Shown here: positions 45,870 through 52,266 of the stretch, piece after piece
Position numbering within the stretch: position 1 is the first letter of the stretch
Layout: each line of letters starts with the position of its first letter
DNA from: an uncultured Flavobacteriaceae bacterium
Lineage (GTDB): Bacteria; Bacteroidota; Bacteroidia; Flavobacteriales; Flavobacteriaceae
NCBI GenBank assembly: GCA_947501845.1
Contig: CANMXP010000010.1
Location: 62,001 to 126,000, forward strand
DNA length: 64,000 bases
Direction: 5' to 3'
The notes under the pieces: generated by a model
Told to the model about the DNA's origin: nothing
Databases searched by the model: none
The model's input: the letters and a program-made list of their open reading frames with translations, nothing else
Position numbers and translations under genes: made by a program

Positions 45870-47138
45870 ATGATGATTAAGGAACGTATTGACATAGAAA
45901 ACATTGATGAACAACTATTTGAAATAAAATCAGTTGACCCAGAAAATTCTAAACCTGCTTCATTTACACACTATTTACATAATCATAAAAATGGTGTTTC
46001 TCAATTTTACAAAAAAGATGCGCTTTCTTATGTTAAAGAAATTCTAGAAAAGGCATATCCAACAGAAAAAGTAACAAATAAGGTCGCGGAAGAAGCACTT
46101 CGTTATTTGATATTAGATCTTAATAAATTCGTTCCTTTTCCAGCACCAGAAAATCCAAAATTCAAGTTTATTGATCTTTTTGCAGGAATTGGAGGGTTTC
46201 GTTTGGCACTTCAAAATCTTGATGGTAAGTGTGTTTTTACAAGTGAATGGGACAAATATTCTAAACAGACCTACAAAACTAATTTTGGAGATATCCCATT
46301 TGGAGATATTACAAAACCTGAAACAAAAAAATATATTCCAGATAATTTTGATGTGCTTTGTGCTGGCTTTCCCTGTCAGGCATTTTCAATTGCAGGAAGG
46401 CGCGGTGGATTTGAAGACACGAGAGGAACATTATTTTTTGATGTTGCCGAAATCATAAAAAATAAACAGCCAAAAGCAATTTTTCTTGAAAATGTAAAAG
46501 GACTTCGTAACCACGATAAAGGAAAAACATTAGCCACAATTTTAAACGTACTTCGTGAAGATTTAAATTACTATGTTCCAGAACCTCAAATATTAAATGC
46601 TAAAGACTTCGGAGTTCCTCAAAATAGAGAACGTATTTTTATTGTAGGTTTTAGAAAGGATTTGGGAATTGATGATTTTCAATATCCAGAATCGACTAAA
46701 AAAGATGCCATTTTAGAAGATATTTTAGAAGAAAATGAAGTGTCTGTTAAATATTATCTTTCTACAACTTACGTACAAACTTTAAAAAATCATAGAGCAA
46801 GGCACGAAAGCAAAGGAAATGGTTTTGGTTATGAAATAATTCCAAATAACGGAACTGCAAATGCAGTAGTTTGTGGAGGAATGGGAAGAGAACGAAACCT
46901 GGTTTTAGATGATAGATTAACCAATTTCAATCCAGTAACCAAGATTTCTGGGAAAGTAAACAGAGAAGGCATTAGAAAAATGACACCACGAGAATGGGCA
47001 AGGCTACAAGGCTTTCCAGACAATTTTAAAATTATCGTTTCAGATACACAGGCATACAAACAGTTTGGTAATTCGGTAGCAGTTCCCGCAATTCAGGCCA
47101 CAGCAGAAAAAATAATAGAAAAACTTAACTGTAAATAA
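45870..47138 (+). CDS. DNA (cytosine-5-)-methyltransferase, apparently orphan
   Basis: A 422-residue enzyme with a 95-residue N-terminal extension and then the C5-methyltransferase motifs: FIDLFAGIGGF (100-110, cofactor site), GFPCQAFS (166-173, catalytic Cys169), ENVKG (207-211) and QNRERIF (251-257). The C-terminal QFGNSVAVPA near 400-410 is motif X. It would transfer a methyl group from S-adenosylmethionine to cytosine in a specific DNA site. No restriction endonuclease gene is recognisable next to it, so it is orphan or a relic of a restriction-modification pair. The start at ATG 45870 has a second ATG directly behind it. The gene opens an accessory region. Confidence 0.93.
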   Translation: MMIKERIDIENIDEQLFEIKSVDPENSKPASFTHYLHNHKNGVSQFYKKDALSYVKEILEKAYPTEKVTNKVAEEALRYLILDLNKFVPFPAPENPKFKFIDLFAGIGGFRLALQNLDGKCVFTSEWDKYSKQTYKTNFGDIPFGDITKPETKKYIPDNFDVLCAGFPCQAFSIAGRRGGFEDTRGTLFFDVAEIIKNKQPKAIFLENVKGLRNHDKGKTLATILNVLREDLNYYVPEPQILNAKDFGVPQNRERIFIVGFRKDLGIDDFQYPESTKKDAILEDILEENEVSVKYYLSTTYVQTLKNHRARHESKGNGFGYEIIPNNGTANAVVCGGMGRERNLVLDDRLTNFNPVTKISGKVNREGIRKMTPREWARLQGFPDNFKIIVSDTQAYKQFGNSVAVPAIQATAEKIIEKLNCK

Positions 47139-47347
47139 TTCTTAAGCACAGCTAAACTTAACATTACAAGTTTATCAAAGCATGATTCTAATAGAATCTC
47201 TAAAAAACATGGGCCGTTAATACTTCAAGTTGAACCTACAAAGTTTACTTTACTAGAAACGACTCCAAAAACTGGAAGAAAAATTCTTCACTTTTTATTT
47301 ACAATCCATTATTTAATACACTACCCATTTTCACGGAAAACAGGGTA
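47139..47347 (+). pseudogene. Possible RluA-like pseudouridine synthase remnant (no start codon)
   Basis: After the methyltransferase stop the same frame runs open for about 69 codons to a TAG. The translation includes KKHGPLILQVEPTKFTLLET followed by TPKTGRK. The FTLLETTPKTGRK portion closely resembles the RluA-family block that normally reads ...LLE..PKTGRKHQIR. Similarity ends right after TGRK, and no start codon or catalytic aspartate region is present, so if real this is a C-terminal fragment left by a rearrangement. The match is from memory of the family and is short; treat it as tentative. Confidence 0.3.
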
Positions 47348-47349
47348 GT
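47320..47349. promoter_or_regulatory. Strong inverted repeat (ACTACCC ... GGGTAGT)
   Basis: ACTACCC (47320-47326) and GGGTAGT (47343-47349) pair perfectly, and the interior TTTTC and GAAAA pair again around a three-base ACG loop. The result is a long two-part stem. It is not followed by a T-run on either strand, so a plain terminator is unlikely. It may be an operator or RNA element upstream of the gene at 47464. Confidence 0.35.
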
Positions 47350-47463
47350 AAAAACATAACATTTCGCTTTGCTTTGTAATGGCAATAAATAACATAAAAT
47401 ATGATCTGTAGTGAATTCAAATTGAGAGATAAATTATACTATTAACTTAAACCATTAACTGTT

Positions 47464-48450
47464 ATGTCCAAGATATTAAATACCGTGAAATCTTATTGTA
47501 AATCGTCAATTCCAGCAAGATTGGAAAAATTTTACCTTTCAGAAATGGAGGAATATAGCGATAGTACGATTGCTAATTTACCTGGTTGGGATCCTGAATC
47601 TGAATTTGAATTGAACTTTTCCGCTGCCACCTTTACAGGCTTACAAAATCGACATAACGATTGGCTTACTAATAAGTCTAAAGAAGATAATTGTGAATAT
47701 ATTCCTTTTTCTACTTTGACCGATTTAGAGTATGAAGATGAGCTAACCGATTTTTTGGCCATTAATATTAGTCAAGAAAACTGCCCAGTTTGTTTTGGCA
47801 ACCATGAAACAGGTGGATTTATAGTTATATATAAGACTTTAGATTATTTTCTGGAATATCTTGAAGATGAAGATGTAAATCCTATGGAACAATTTGGAAC
47901 TCTTTTTGAAAGAGCCCTAGAAGCCTCTTCAAAAAGCGATCACTCATTAGTTATAGAAACATTAGGGAACTTCTTTGATAAAAACCAAATTAACCCTGGA
48001 ATACCTGGTCCTTATATGAAAGAGATTCCTGAAGCCTTAAATTTATTAGGCGCTGCTTATCATGAATTGGAGCAGACAGAAAAGGCTATAGAATATCTAA
48101 ACTTAGCATGTACAGGTATTTTTTGTAGAAATGCATTTTTAAACAGAGTTAAGCTTAATTTGATCTCTTCGGAATATGACATCGCAATGGAACAATGTAA
48201 TCAAGGATTAGAACGGTTTTCTGACGACTATTCAAAATCATTTCTTAATCTTTATAAGGGAATCATTTATGGTGTCTTTGAAAAAAATGACGAAGCTTTA
48301 GAGTGTTTTGCTTTGATGGTGGGTAATGTAGAAAAATCTGATTTTGGCATTTTAACACCCGTTGCAGCCATTTATACCCACTTTACAGAAATTAATGATT
48401 TTGAAATGGTCTTTAACAATATCTCAAAGATGATTCAAGAGTATGAATAA
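47464..48450 (+). CDS. SUKH-like (SMI1/KNR4) and TPR-like protein
   Basis: A 328-residue cytoplasmic protein with no signal peptide. The first 140 residues, with IPARLEKFYLSEMEEY, a CEYIPF strand and ETGGFIVIYKTLDYFLEYLED, resemble the SMI1/KNR4 (SUKH) fold used by many toxin-immunity proteins. Residues about 150-328 form helical pairs of TPR type (LNLLGAAYHELEQTEKAIEYLNLA, then DEALECFALMVGN). Function is unknown; an immunity or protein-interaction role is an inference from the fold. It is followed after 63 bp by a WG-repeat protein on the same strand. Confidence 0.6.
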   Translation: MSKILNTVKSYCKSSIPARLEKFYLSEMEEYSDSTIANLPGWDPESEFELNFSAATFTGLQNRHNDWLTNKSKEDNCEYIPFSTLTDLEYEDELTDFLAINISQENCPVCFGNHETGGFIVIYKTLDYFLEYLEDEDVNPMEQFGTLFERALEASSKSDHSLVIETLGNFFDKNQINPGIPGPYMKEIPEALNLLGAAYHELEQTEKAIEYLNLACTGIFCRNAFLNRVKLNLISSEYDIAMEQCNQGLERFSDDYSKSFLNLYKGIIYGVFEKNDEALECFALMVGNVEKSDFGILTPVAAIYTHFTEINDFEMVFNNISKMIQEYE

Positions 48451-48513
48451 TATAGGCTTTTTGTCCAGTAAAAAACAAGAACAAAACTCCTATGGTCCCG
48501 AAACAACAATCCA

Positions 48514-49662
48514 ATGAAAACAACTTTACTAAAAACATTGCATGCCTTATTGATTTTAACAACTACCTTATTTTGCCAATTCAGCACAGCACAAAATACT
48601 GAGTTGTTTATTCCCTATTATGCAAACGGTAAATGGGGTTATTGCGATGTTAATGGTAACATTTTAATACCTACTACATATAATAATAAAACAACATTCT
48701 TTTTTTCATTTAAGGGACAAGATTTTGCATATGTAGTAAATAATGATGGCAGAACAATATTGATTGATAAAAATAACAACAACTTATTACCTGAAGATTG
48801 TTTCATATCTGATTTCCCAGGTATCTCCTATTTTTTAAAACATGGGACGTCTAGACTAGTTGAGTCAAGCAGTAAGAAGCAAGGATTATATGATTACGAA
48901 AAATTAAAAGTTACAGTTCCGATAGTTTATGATTCGATTTTCGATTTTAACTATCAAATCATAGCAAAGAAGAAAAATAAATACTGGGAAATTAATGATA
49001 ATGAGCAATATGAGCAATATGAGCAAATTCAAACCGACTATATAGATTTAGAAATATTACGGAATCTTGAATTGTATATCTATAAAACTAGCGACAAGAT
49101 TTATAAAGATGGTGAAAAAGGTAAAAGAGAAGAAATTACCTATGAAGATTATGCTGTTTTAAAAAAGAAAGATTTTGAAACGGTGGTTGAAGAAACCATC
49201 ATTGAAGCCACAGAAATTGCAGGAAGAGAACACAAGTATTTTGTTAACATAAAAGGATCAGATGAGATTAACAAAACCCCCGATATTAATGAAATCAAAG
49301 TAATTGAAAACATTGGGTTCTTTAAAAAGATATACGAAAAAAGATGTGGGTATAAAGAATTAAACATAGTTCAAAAAGGAGGTAAGGTTGGTATTACTGA
49401 TGAAAACATGAATCTAATTTTACCGATTGCATATGATGAACTTCAATTTGATTACTCAAAAAAAATAGTTTATATAAAAAAAGGAGATTTGGTCGGTATG
49501 AAATTTTTGATAGACCCGTGTCATTTAATAGAACCGAACTATGACTCAATTGAAGGAATTACTTTTATCCAAAAAAAGGATTTTTACATTTTTTTAGTTA
49601 AGAAAAATAATATAAATCTGTATGTAGGCGAGAATGGGATTGAATTTTTTAAGTTAGACTAA
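48514..49662 (+). CDS. Exported WG-repeat protein
   Basis: A 382-residue protein with a signal peptide (LLILTTTLFCQFSTAQ near residues 13-28). It carries WG repeats: ANGKWGYCDVNGNILIPTTY near the start, and KGGKVGITDENMNLILPIAY and KKGDLVGMKFLIDPCHLIEP near the end. The middle repeats are degenerate and include a tandem EQYEQYEQ run. WG repeats form beta-rich modules seen in surface and phage-related proteins of Bacteroidota; no enzymatic motif is visible. It ends 75 bp from the convergent candidate chaperone gene. Confidence 0.75.
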   Translation: MKTTLLKTLHALLILTTTLFCQFSTAQNTELFIPYYANGKWGYCDVNGNILIPTTYNNKTTFFFSFKGQDFAYVVNNDGRTILIDKNNNNLLPEDCFISDFPGISYFLKHGTSRLVESSSKKQGLYDYEKLKVTVPIVYDSIFDFNYQIIAKKKNKYWEINDNEQYEQYEQIQTDYIDLEILRNLELYIYKTSDKIYKDGEKGKREEITYEDYAVLKKKDFETVVEETIIEATEIAGREHKYFVNIKGSDEINKTPDINEIKVIENIGFFKKIYEKRCGYKELNIVQKGGKVGITDENMNLILPIAYDELQFDYSKKIVYIKKGDLVGMKFLIDPCHLIEPNYDSIEGITFIQKKDFYIFLVKKNNINLYVGENGIEFFKLD

Positions 49663-49737
49663 ACCAACCGTTAAACTTTACTATCAGAAGGAATTAACAA
49701 TTTATTGATTTATTTCTAGATCAATTTTATTTAAAAT

Positions 49738-50190
49738 TTAGAACCCCTCTTTCGGTTTTAAATCAAACAATGGTAAAGTTATATGAGATAACTCTGTATT
49801 AATTAAATTAGTAGCTAACATTCCTCTAACTCCTCCAATACAAATGTTAAGTAATTTTTTTATAAACTTTTCAGGAGCAATTAATTTATCATCTTCATCG
49901 ATGATCTTATCATAATCCTTAACTTTAAAAGTTGAGATATTCTTAATTCCAAAGATTCCCTTTTCTGTAATTTCTTGATCTTTTAAAAAGGCATCTAACT
50001 TTAACTCAAGAATAAAAAGTTTTTTCTTCTTTTCAGCGGTATATTGAACGTTTAATCTGTATTGTAAATATTCAGGATTGACTTTTTTTTTCTTTGAATT
50101 ATATTCCTCTTTTATGTAAAAGTTACTAGGCGTTGAATTTAGAATTTCAACTCTTATTATTTTCTTAGAAGATTTCTTTTTTTTAGCCAT
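49738..50190 (-). CDS. SecB-like chaperone, candidate third component of a toxin-antitoxin-chaperone system
   Basis: A 150-residue protein, close to the usual SecB length. After a lysine-rich start come alternating strands (YLQYRLNVQYTAEKKKKLFI, LELKLDAFL), then GIFGIKNISTFKV, then a helix before GVRGMLATNLINTELSHITLPLFDL. That order matches SecB: long strands, a GIFSI-type segment, and a GTFPQLNLAPVNFDAL-type C-terminal block. Its position behind an antitoxin-like gene with an 11-bp gap is the order known from the Mycobacterium tuberculosis TAC module (toxin, antitoxin, SecB-like). SecB-like TAC chaperones protect the antitoxin from degradation. Assignment is by pattern only, without a database search. 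Confidence 0.6.
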   Translation of the reverse strand: MAKKKKSSKKIIRVEILNSTPSNFYIKEEYNSKKKKVNPEYLQYRLNVQYTAEKKKKLFILELKLDAFLKDQEITEKGIFGIKNISTFKVKDYDKIIDEDDKLIAPEKFIKKLLNICIGGVRGMLATNLINTELSHITLPLFDLKPKEGF

Positions 50191-50201
50191 AACTCTTTGA
50201 T

Positions 50202-50741
50202 TTACTTTTCAGTTACACGTGTAAAACTGAATCGTTTTGGTTTTTGAGAAGGCTTTATATGAATATCATCTTTATAGTTACCATCAATAACGAAAGTGTT
50301 CATTCCTTCCACAATATCATAACTTAAAATATGTGTTCTCATTCCCGTATATCCATAAGCTGCTTTTTCCCAGATAATATTACCGCTAGATTTATTTTCT
50401 AACTTATTTACCTTACTCTCTAAATACTTAATTCTTGCTTCTTTTACTTTGATAATTTCATTATAGCACTCTATCTTTTCTGTAGAAGTCATAATAAGTT
50501 TAGTATCAAGAACTCTTTCAATTTTCCGAACTGTTTTAAAAGTGAAATTATGAAGTCCAGTAAGCCATTTACTTATTTCCGATTCGGACTTACCCATCTT
50601 TCTTGCTAAATCTGCATGAGAATATCCTTTTTTATCAAGCGCTCTTTGGATTTCGTTAGCAATATTGATAGACCCTATAACATCATCTTGAATGTCTTTA
50701 GGGATTTCACTAATAGCCTTTAAATATGCTTCTGATTCCAT
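50202..50741 (-). CDS. XRE-type helix-turn-helix antitoxin with C-terminal extension
   Basis: A 179-residue protein. Residues about 25-83 form a Cro/C1-type HTH (NEIQRALDKKGYSHADLARK, then ISKWLTG and TFKTVRKIERVL), as in HigA antitoxins. A charged coiled-coil follows (about 90-117, EARIKYLESKVNKLE), and then an approximately 60-residue tail rich in aromatic and beta-prone residues. In known TAC systems the antitoxin carries an extra C-terminal chaperone-addiction segment, and this tail is in the right place for one. Its ATG follows the toxin-like gene's stop by one base (TAACATG), so translation is coupled. It probably represses its own operon. Confidence 0.65.
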   Translation of the reverse strand: MESEAYLKAISEIPKDIQDDVIGSINIANEIQRALDKKGYSHADLARKMGKSESEISKWLTGLHNFTFKTVRKIERVLDTKLIMTSTEKIECYNEIIKVKEARIKYLESKVNKLENKSSGNIIWEKAAYGYTGMRTHILSYDIVEGMNTFVIDGNYKDDIHIKPSQKPKRFSFTRVTEK

Positions 50742-50742
50742 G

Positions 50743-51276
50743 TTATTTCTTATAAGAAAGTGAAAATGATTTATTTGTAATTATTGATTTATCATTAATT
50801 TTTAAAGCACCATTTAATTCCATTCTTTTGATTTGTGATGAAATATTTGAAGCAAACATAAATTGTTTCCAACAAGTAGGGCTGTTTCTTGTTGCTTGAC
50901 TTTCTTTAACACCACCGTTTATTAAAATTACAATTTTTTCACTAAGTACAATACAATAAAGTCTTAATTTCGTTTTCTTTTGGTAAGGATCTAAATCCAC
51001 ATACTCAATTTGTTCTTTTTCAATTGCTTCTTTGTTAGGAGGGAGAGCAGAAGCATTATCTTCAGTTCTAAAATATTGAGAGGTTGCTCCAAATTTCTCA
51101 CCAATGACAGCAATCCACATCTTAATAAAATTAACACTTTCTGAATATTCATTGTGATAATTATTATAAAATTTATCTAGTTCATTTTGCTCTTCATCTG
51201 CAAATTTAAGCGTATAATATGCAACTTTTGTGAAGTTAAGGTTTTCTAATTCTATTATTTTAACTTCTGACTTCAC
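50743..51276 (-). CDS. HigB/RelE-like toxin candidate
   Basis: A 177-residue soluble protein starting at GTG 51276. The C-terminal half (KTKLRLYCIVLSEKIVILIN, then GGVKESQATRNSP, then a helix FASNIS) has the strand-strand-K-helix order of the RelE/HigB ribonuclease fold, where RLY..I/VIL.GG.KK-type segments are typical. The N-terminal half is longer than in small RelE toxins. As the first gene of a three-gene unit followed by an HTH protein and a SecB-like protein, it fits the toxin slot of a TAC system. Catalytic residues cannot be assigned with confidence, so function is inferred mainly from context and fold pattern. Confidence 0.55.
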   Translation of the reverse strand: MKSEVKIIELENLNFTKVAYYTLKFADEEQNELDKFYNNYHNEYSESVNFIKMWIAVIGEKFGATSQYFRTEDNASALPPNKEAIEKEQIEYVDLDPYQKKTKLRLYCIVLSEKIVILINGGVKESQATRNSPTCWKQFMFASNISSQIKRMELNGALKINDKSIITNKSFSLSYKK

Positions 51277-51292
51277 TTATAAGTTAAGATTG

Positions 51293-51324
51293 TAAATGTA
51301 AATTAATTTTTTTTTATAATCAAA
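51293..51324 (-). promoter_or_regulatory. Possible promoter of the toxin-antitoxin-chaperone unit
   Basis: On the minus strand TTTG (51321-51324) is followed after 20 bases by TACATTTA (51293-51300), close to the Bacteroidota TTTG / TAnnTTTG pattern. The GTG start of the first gene lies 17 bases downstream. Spacing is slightly long and the -7 box lacks its final G. Confidence 0.35.
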
Positions 51325-51405
51325 CTAAATTCTGTTTGTAAGAATAATTTTAGAGCAATTTAACAAAAATTGACTTAATTAATACATTTACTGCTCTTTT
51401 AAGTC

Positions 51406-51621
51406 CTAACATTTTGGACTTTCATCTATTTCAACACCCATTAATTTGTTAAAGCTTCTTTTAGTTAAATTAGTTCTACTTTCTCTCTTTTTAAGATAAG
51501 ATTCTGTATTTGACCTCTTAATTTTTTCTTTTTCAAGTTATAATTTGATTAAATTTATGGCTTGTCGTTGTTTTTGAAGTATTTTTTCAAGTCTTTCCTG
51601 AAGTTCTTTTTTTGATTCCAT
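51406..51621 (-). pseudogene. Small coiled-coil gene broken by one in-frame stop
   Basis: From ATG 51621 the frame encodes MESKKELQERLEKILQKQRQ and seven more residues, hits a TAA, and then continues in the same frame for 43 more residues (starting LEKEKIKRSNTES, ending GVEIDESPKC) to a TAG. The two parts join smoothly in composition: charged, helical, coiled-coil-like. A single base change of a CAA, GAA or AAA codon would explain the stop. The intact form would have 71 residues. No family was recognised. It lies on the same strand just upstream of the TAC-like unit. Confidence 0.45.
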
Positions 51622-51670
51622 AATGATCAAATTAATTATTCGACAATAATTCGGCAAAACAATAAATAAA

Positions 51671-51710
51671 AAAACCGTAAACAATTTAATATTAAATTGT
51701 TTACGGTTTT
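51671..51710 (-). terminator. Perfect 40-bp palindrome, tRNA-Leu terminator
   Basis: AAAACCGTAAACAATTTAAT is followed immediately by its exact reverse complement, giving a perfect palindrome. On the minus strand the stem lies six bases behind the tRNA-Leu 3' end and is followed by a T-rich run. This is a rho-independent terminator for the tRNA transcript, with an unusually long stem. Confidence 0.75.
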
Positions 51711-51716
51711 AAAAAG

Positions 51717-51798
51717 TACTCAAGGTGGGAATCGAACCCACACTCTCGAAAGAACTGGATTTTGAATCCAGCGCGTCTACCAATTCCGCCACTTGAGC
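51717..51798 (-). tRNA. tRNA-Leu (anticodon CAA)
   Basis: The minus strand folds into a complete tRNA of 82 nt. The acceptor is GCTCAAG paired with CTTGAGT (one G-T pair) plus discriminator A. The anticodon arm CTGGA-TTCAAAA-TCCAG gives anticodon CAA (complement of 51762-51764), a long variable arm is typical of leucine, and the T arm is GTGGG-TTCGATT-CCCAC. CCA is not encoded. It lies 16 bp behind the GIY-YIG gene on the same strand, so it may share a transcript with it. Confidence 0.95.
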
Positions 51799-51814
51799 AT
51801 TTTAGGCAGTAAAA

Positions 51815-52060
51815 TTAATCATTATTACGAATAGAACGTAATTTTTCTTTCCCTATTCCCGATTTCCAATATTTTTCACGAACTCTAGCTTCAATCCTGT
51901 TGCTACATACCTCCGAATAAATCAATTCAAAGGGCTTATAAAACTTAGTAGTTCTTTCTCTACCTCCATTATGACGCTCAATACGGTTATTCAAATTTTG
52001 GGTTAAACCAACATATATATAATTGTGTTCTATACTAGATAATGCATAAACATAATACAT
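51815..52060 (-). CDS. Small GIY-YIG domain nuclease (UPF0213/YhbQ-like)
   Basis: An 81-residue single-domain protein starting at ATG 52060; an upstream TTG at 52066 would add two residues. The GIY-YIG motif appears as YYVYALSS followed by YIYVGLTQNLNNRIERHNGG, where the arginine of the NRIERH helix is the usual catalytic residue. The conserved FYKPFELIYSE and EARVREKYWKSG follow. Single-domain members are widespread in Flavobacteriia with unclear roles. The gene lies between an intact tRNA-Leu and a broken tRNA-Leu fragment, all on the minus strand. Confidence 0.88.
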   Translation of the reverse strand: MYYVYALSSIEHNYIYVGLTQNLNNRIERHNGGRERTTKFYKPFELIYSEVCSNRIEARVREKYWKSGIGKEKLRSIRNND

Positions 52061-52078
52061 ATGCAATCTTTTAGCGCG

Positions 52079-52098
52079 CCTGCCTGTCGGCAGACAGG
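52079..52098. repeat. Near-palindromic 20-bp repeat interrupting a tRNA-Leu fragment
   Basis: CCTGCCTGTCGGCAGACAGG is nearly its own reverse complement, with only two mismatched base pairs. It sits exactly where the tRNA-Leu fragment breaks: GGTAGAC on one side and GCGCT on the other, which are adjacent in the intact tRNA. It therefore looks like an inserted element. I recall similar GC-rich palindromes near genes in Flavobacteriia. Confidence 0.55.
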
Positions 52099-52121
52099 TC
52101 TACCAATTCCGCCACTTGAGC
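52098..52121 (-). pseudogene. tRNA-Leu 5' fragment (24 nt identical to the intact tRNA)
   Basis: The 24 bases from 52121 down to 52098 are identical to the first 24 bases of the tRNA-Leu at 51717-51798 (acceptor arm and D-arm start). The 5' flanks also align, with 13 of the next 18 bases matching. After the inserted palindrome only GCGCT of the tRNA resumes before the sequence diverges into the GIY-YIG gene leader. It is a remnant of a duplicated tRNA gene and cannot fold into a tRNA. Confidence 0.75.
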
Positions 52122-52183
52122 ATTTCGGACAGCAAAAATATAGATTTTTTCGATAATTAAACACAAAAATACCTGTCAATATA

Positions 52184-52214
52184 CTTTTCAGGTAAAAATA
52201 AATGCATAAATTTG
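52184..52214 (+). promoter_or_regulatory. Bacteroidota-type promoter of prs
   Basis: TTTTC (52184-52188) and the perfect -7 box TAAATTTG (52207-52214) are separated by 18 bases. The prs ATG lies 52 bp downstream. A TACCTG...CAGGTA inverted pair (52170-52194) overlaps the -33 region and might be an operator. Confidence 0.5.
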
Positions 52215-52266
52215 CACCTCGTTTAAAATAAGGTAGTCTTTATATACTATAAAACAACTAGTTACT

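Larger units (their letters stand above)
47139..47463. other. Intergenic region with possible gene remnant and a hairpin
   Basis: This 325-bp gap follows the methyltransferase. Its first part stays open in the methyltransferase frame (see the entry at 47139-47347). A strong hairpin lies at 47320-47349. The last 110 bp, up to the next gene, are AT-rich without recognised features except for a probable promoter region that I cannot define. Confidence 0.5.
51277..51716. other. Non-coding stretch upstream of the TAC-like unit
   Basis: These 440 bp hold the probable TAC promoter (51293-51324), a small hairpin AGTCC...GGACT at 51402-51420, a small broken gene (51406-51621) and the tRNA terminator palindrome (51671-51710). 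Base composition is even more AT-rich than the neighbours. Nothing else was recognised. Confidence 0.6.

Noticed and set aside
52098-52121. The tRNA-Leu repeat as an integrase att site
   Set aside because: Integrases usually duplicate the 3' end of a tRNA; here the 5' end and its leader are duplicated, and no integrase gene is present.
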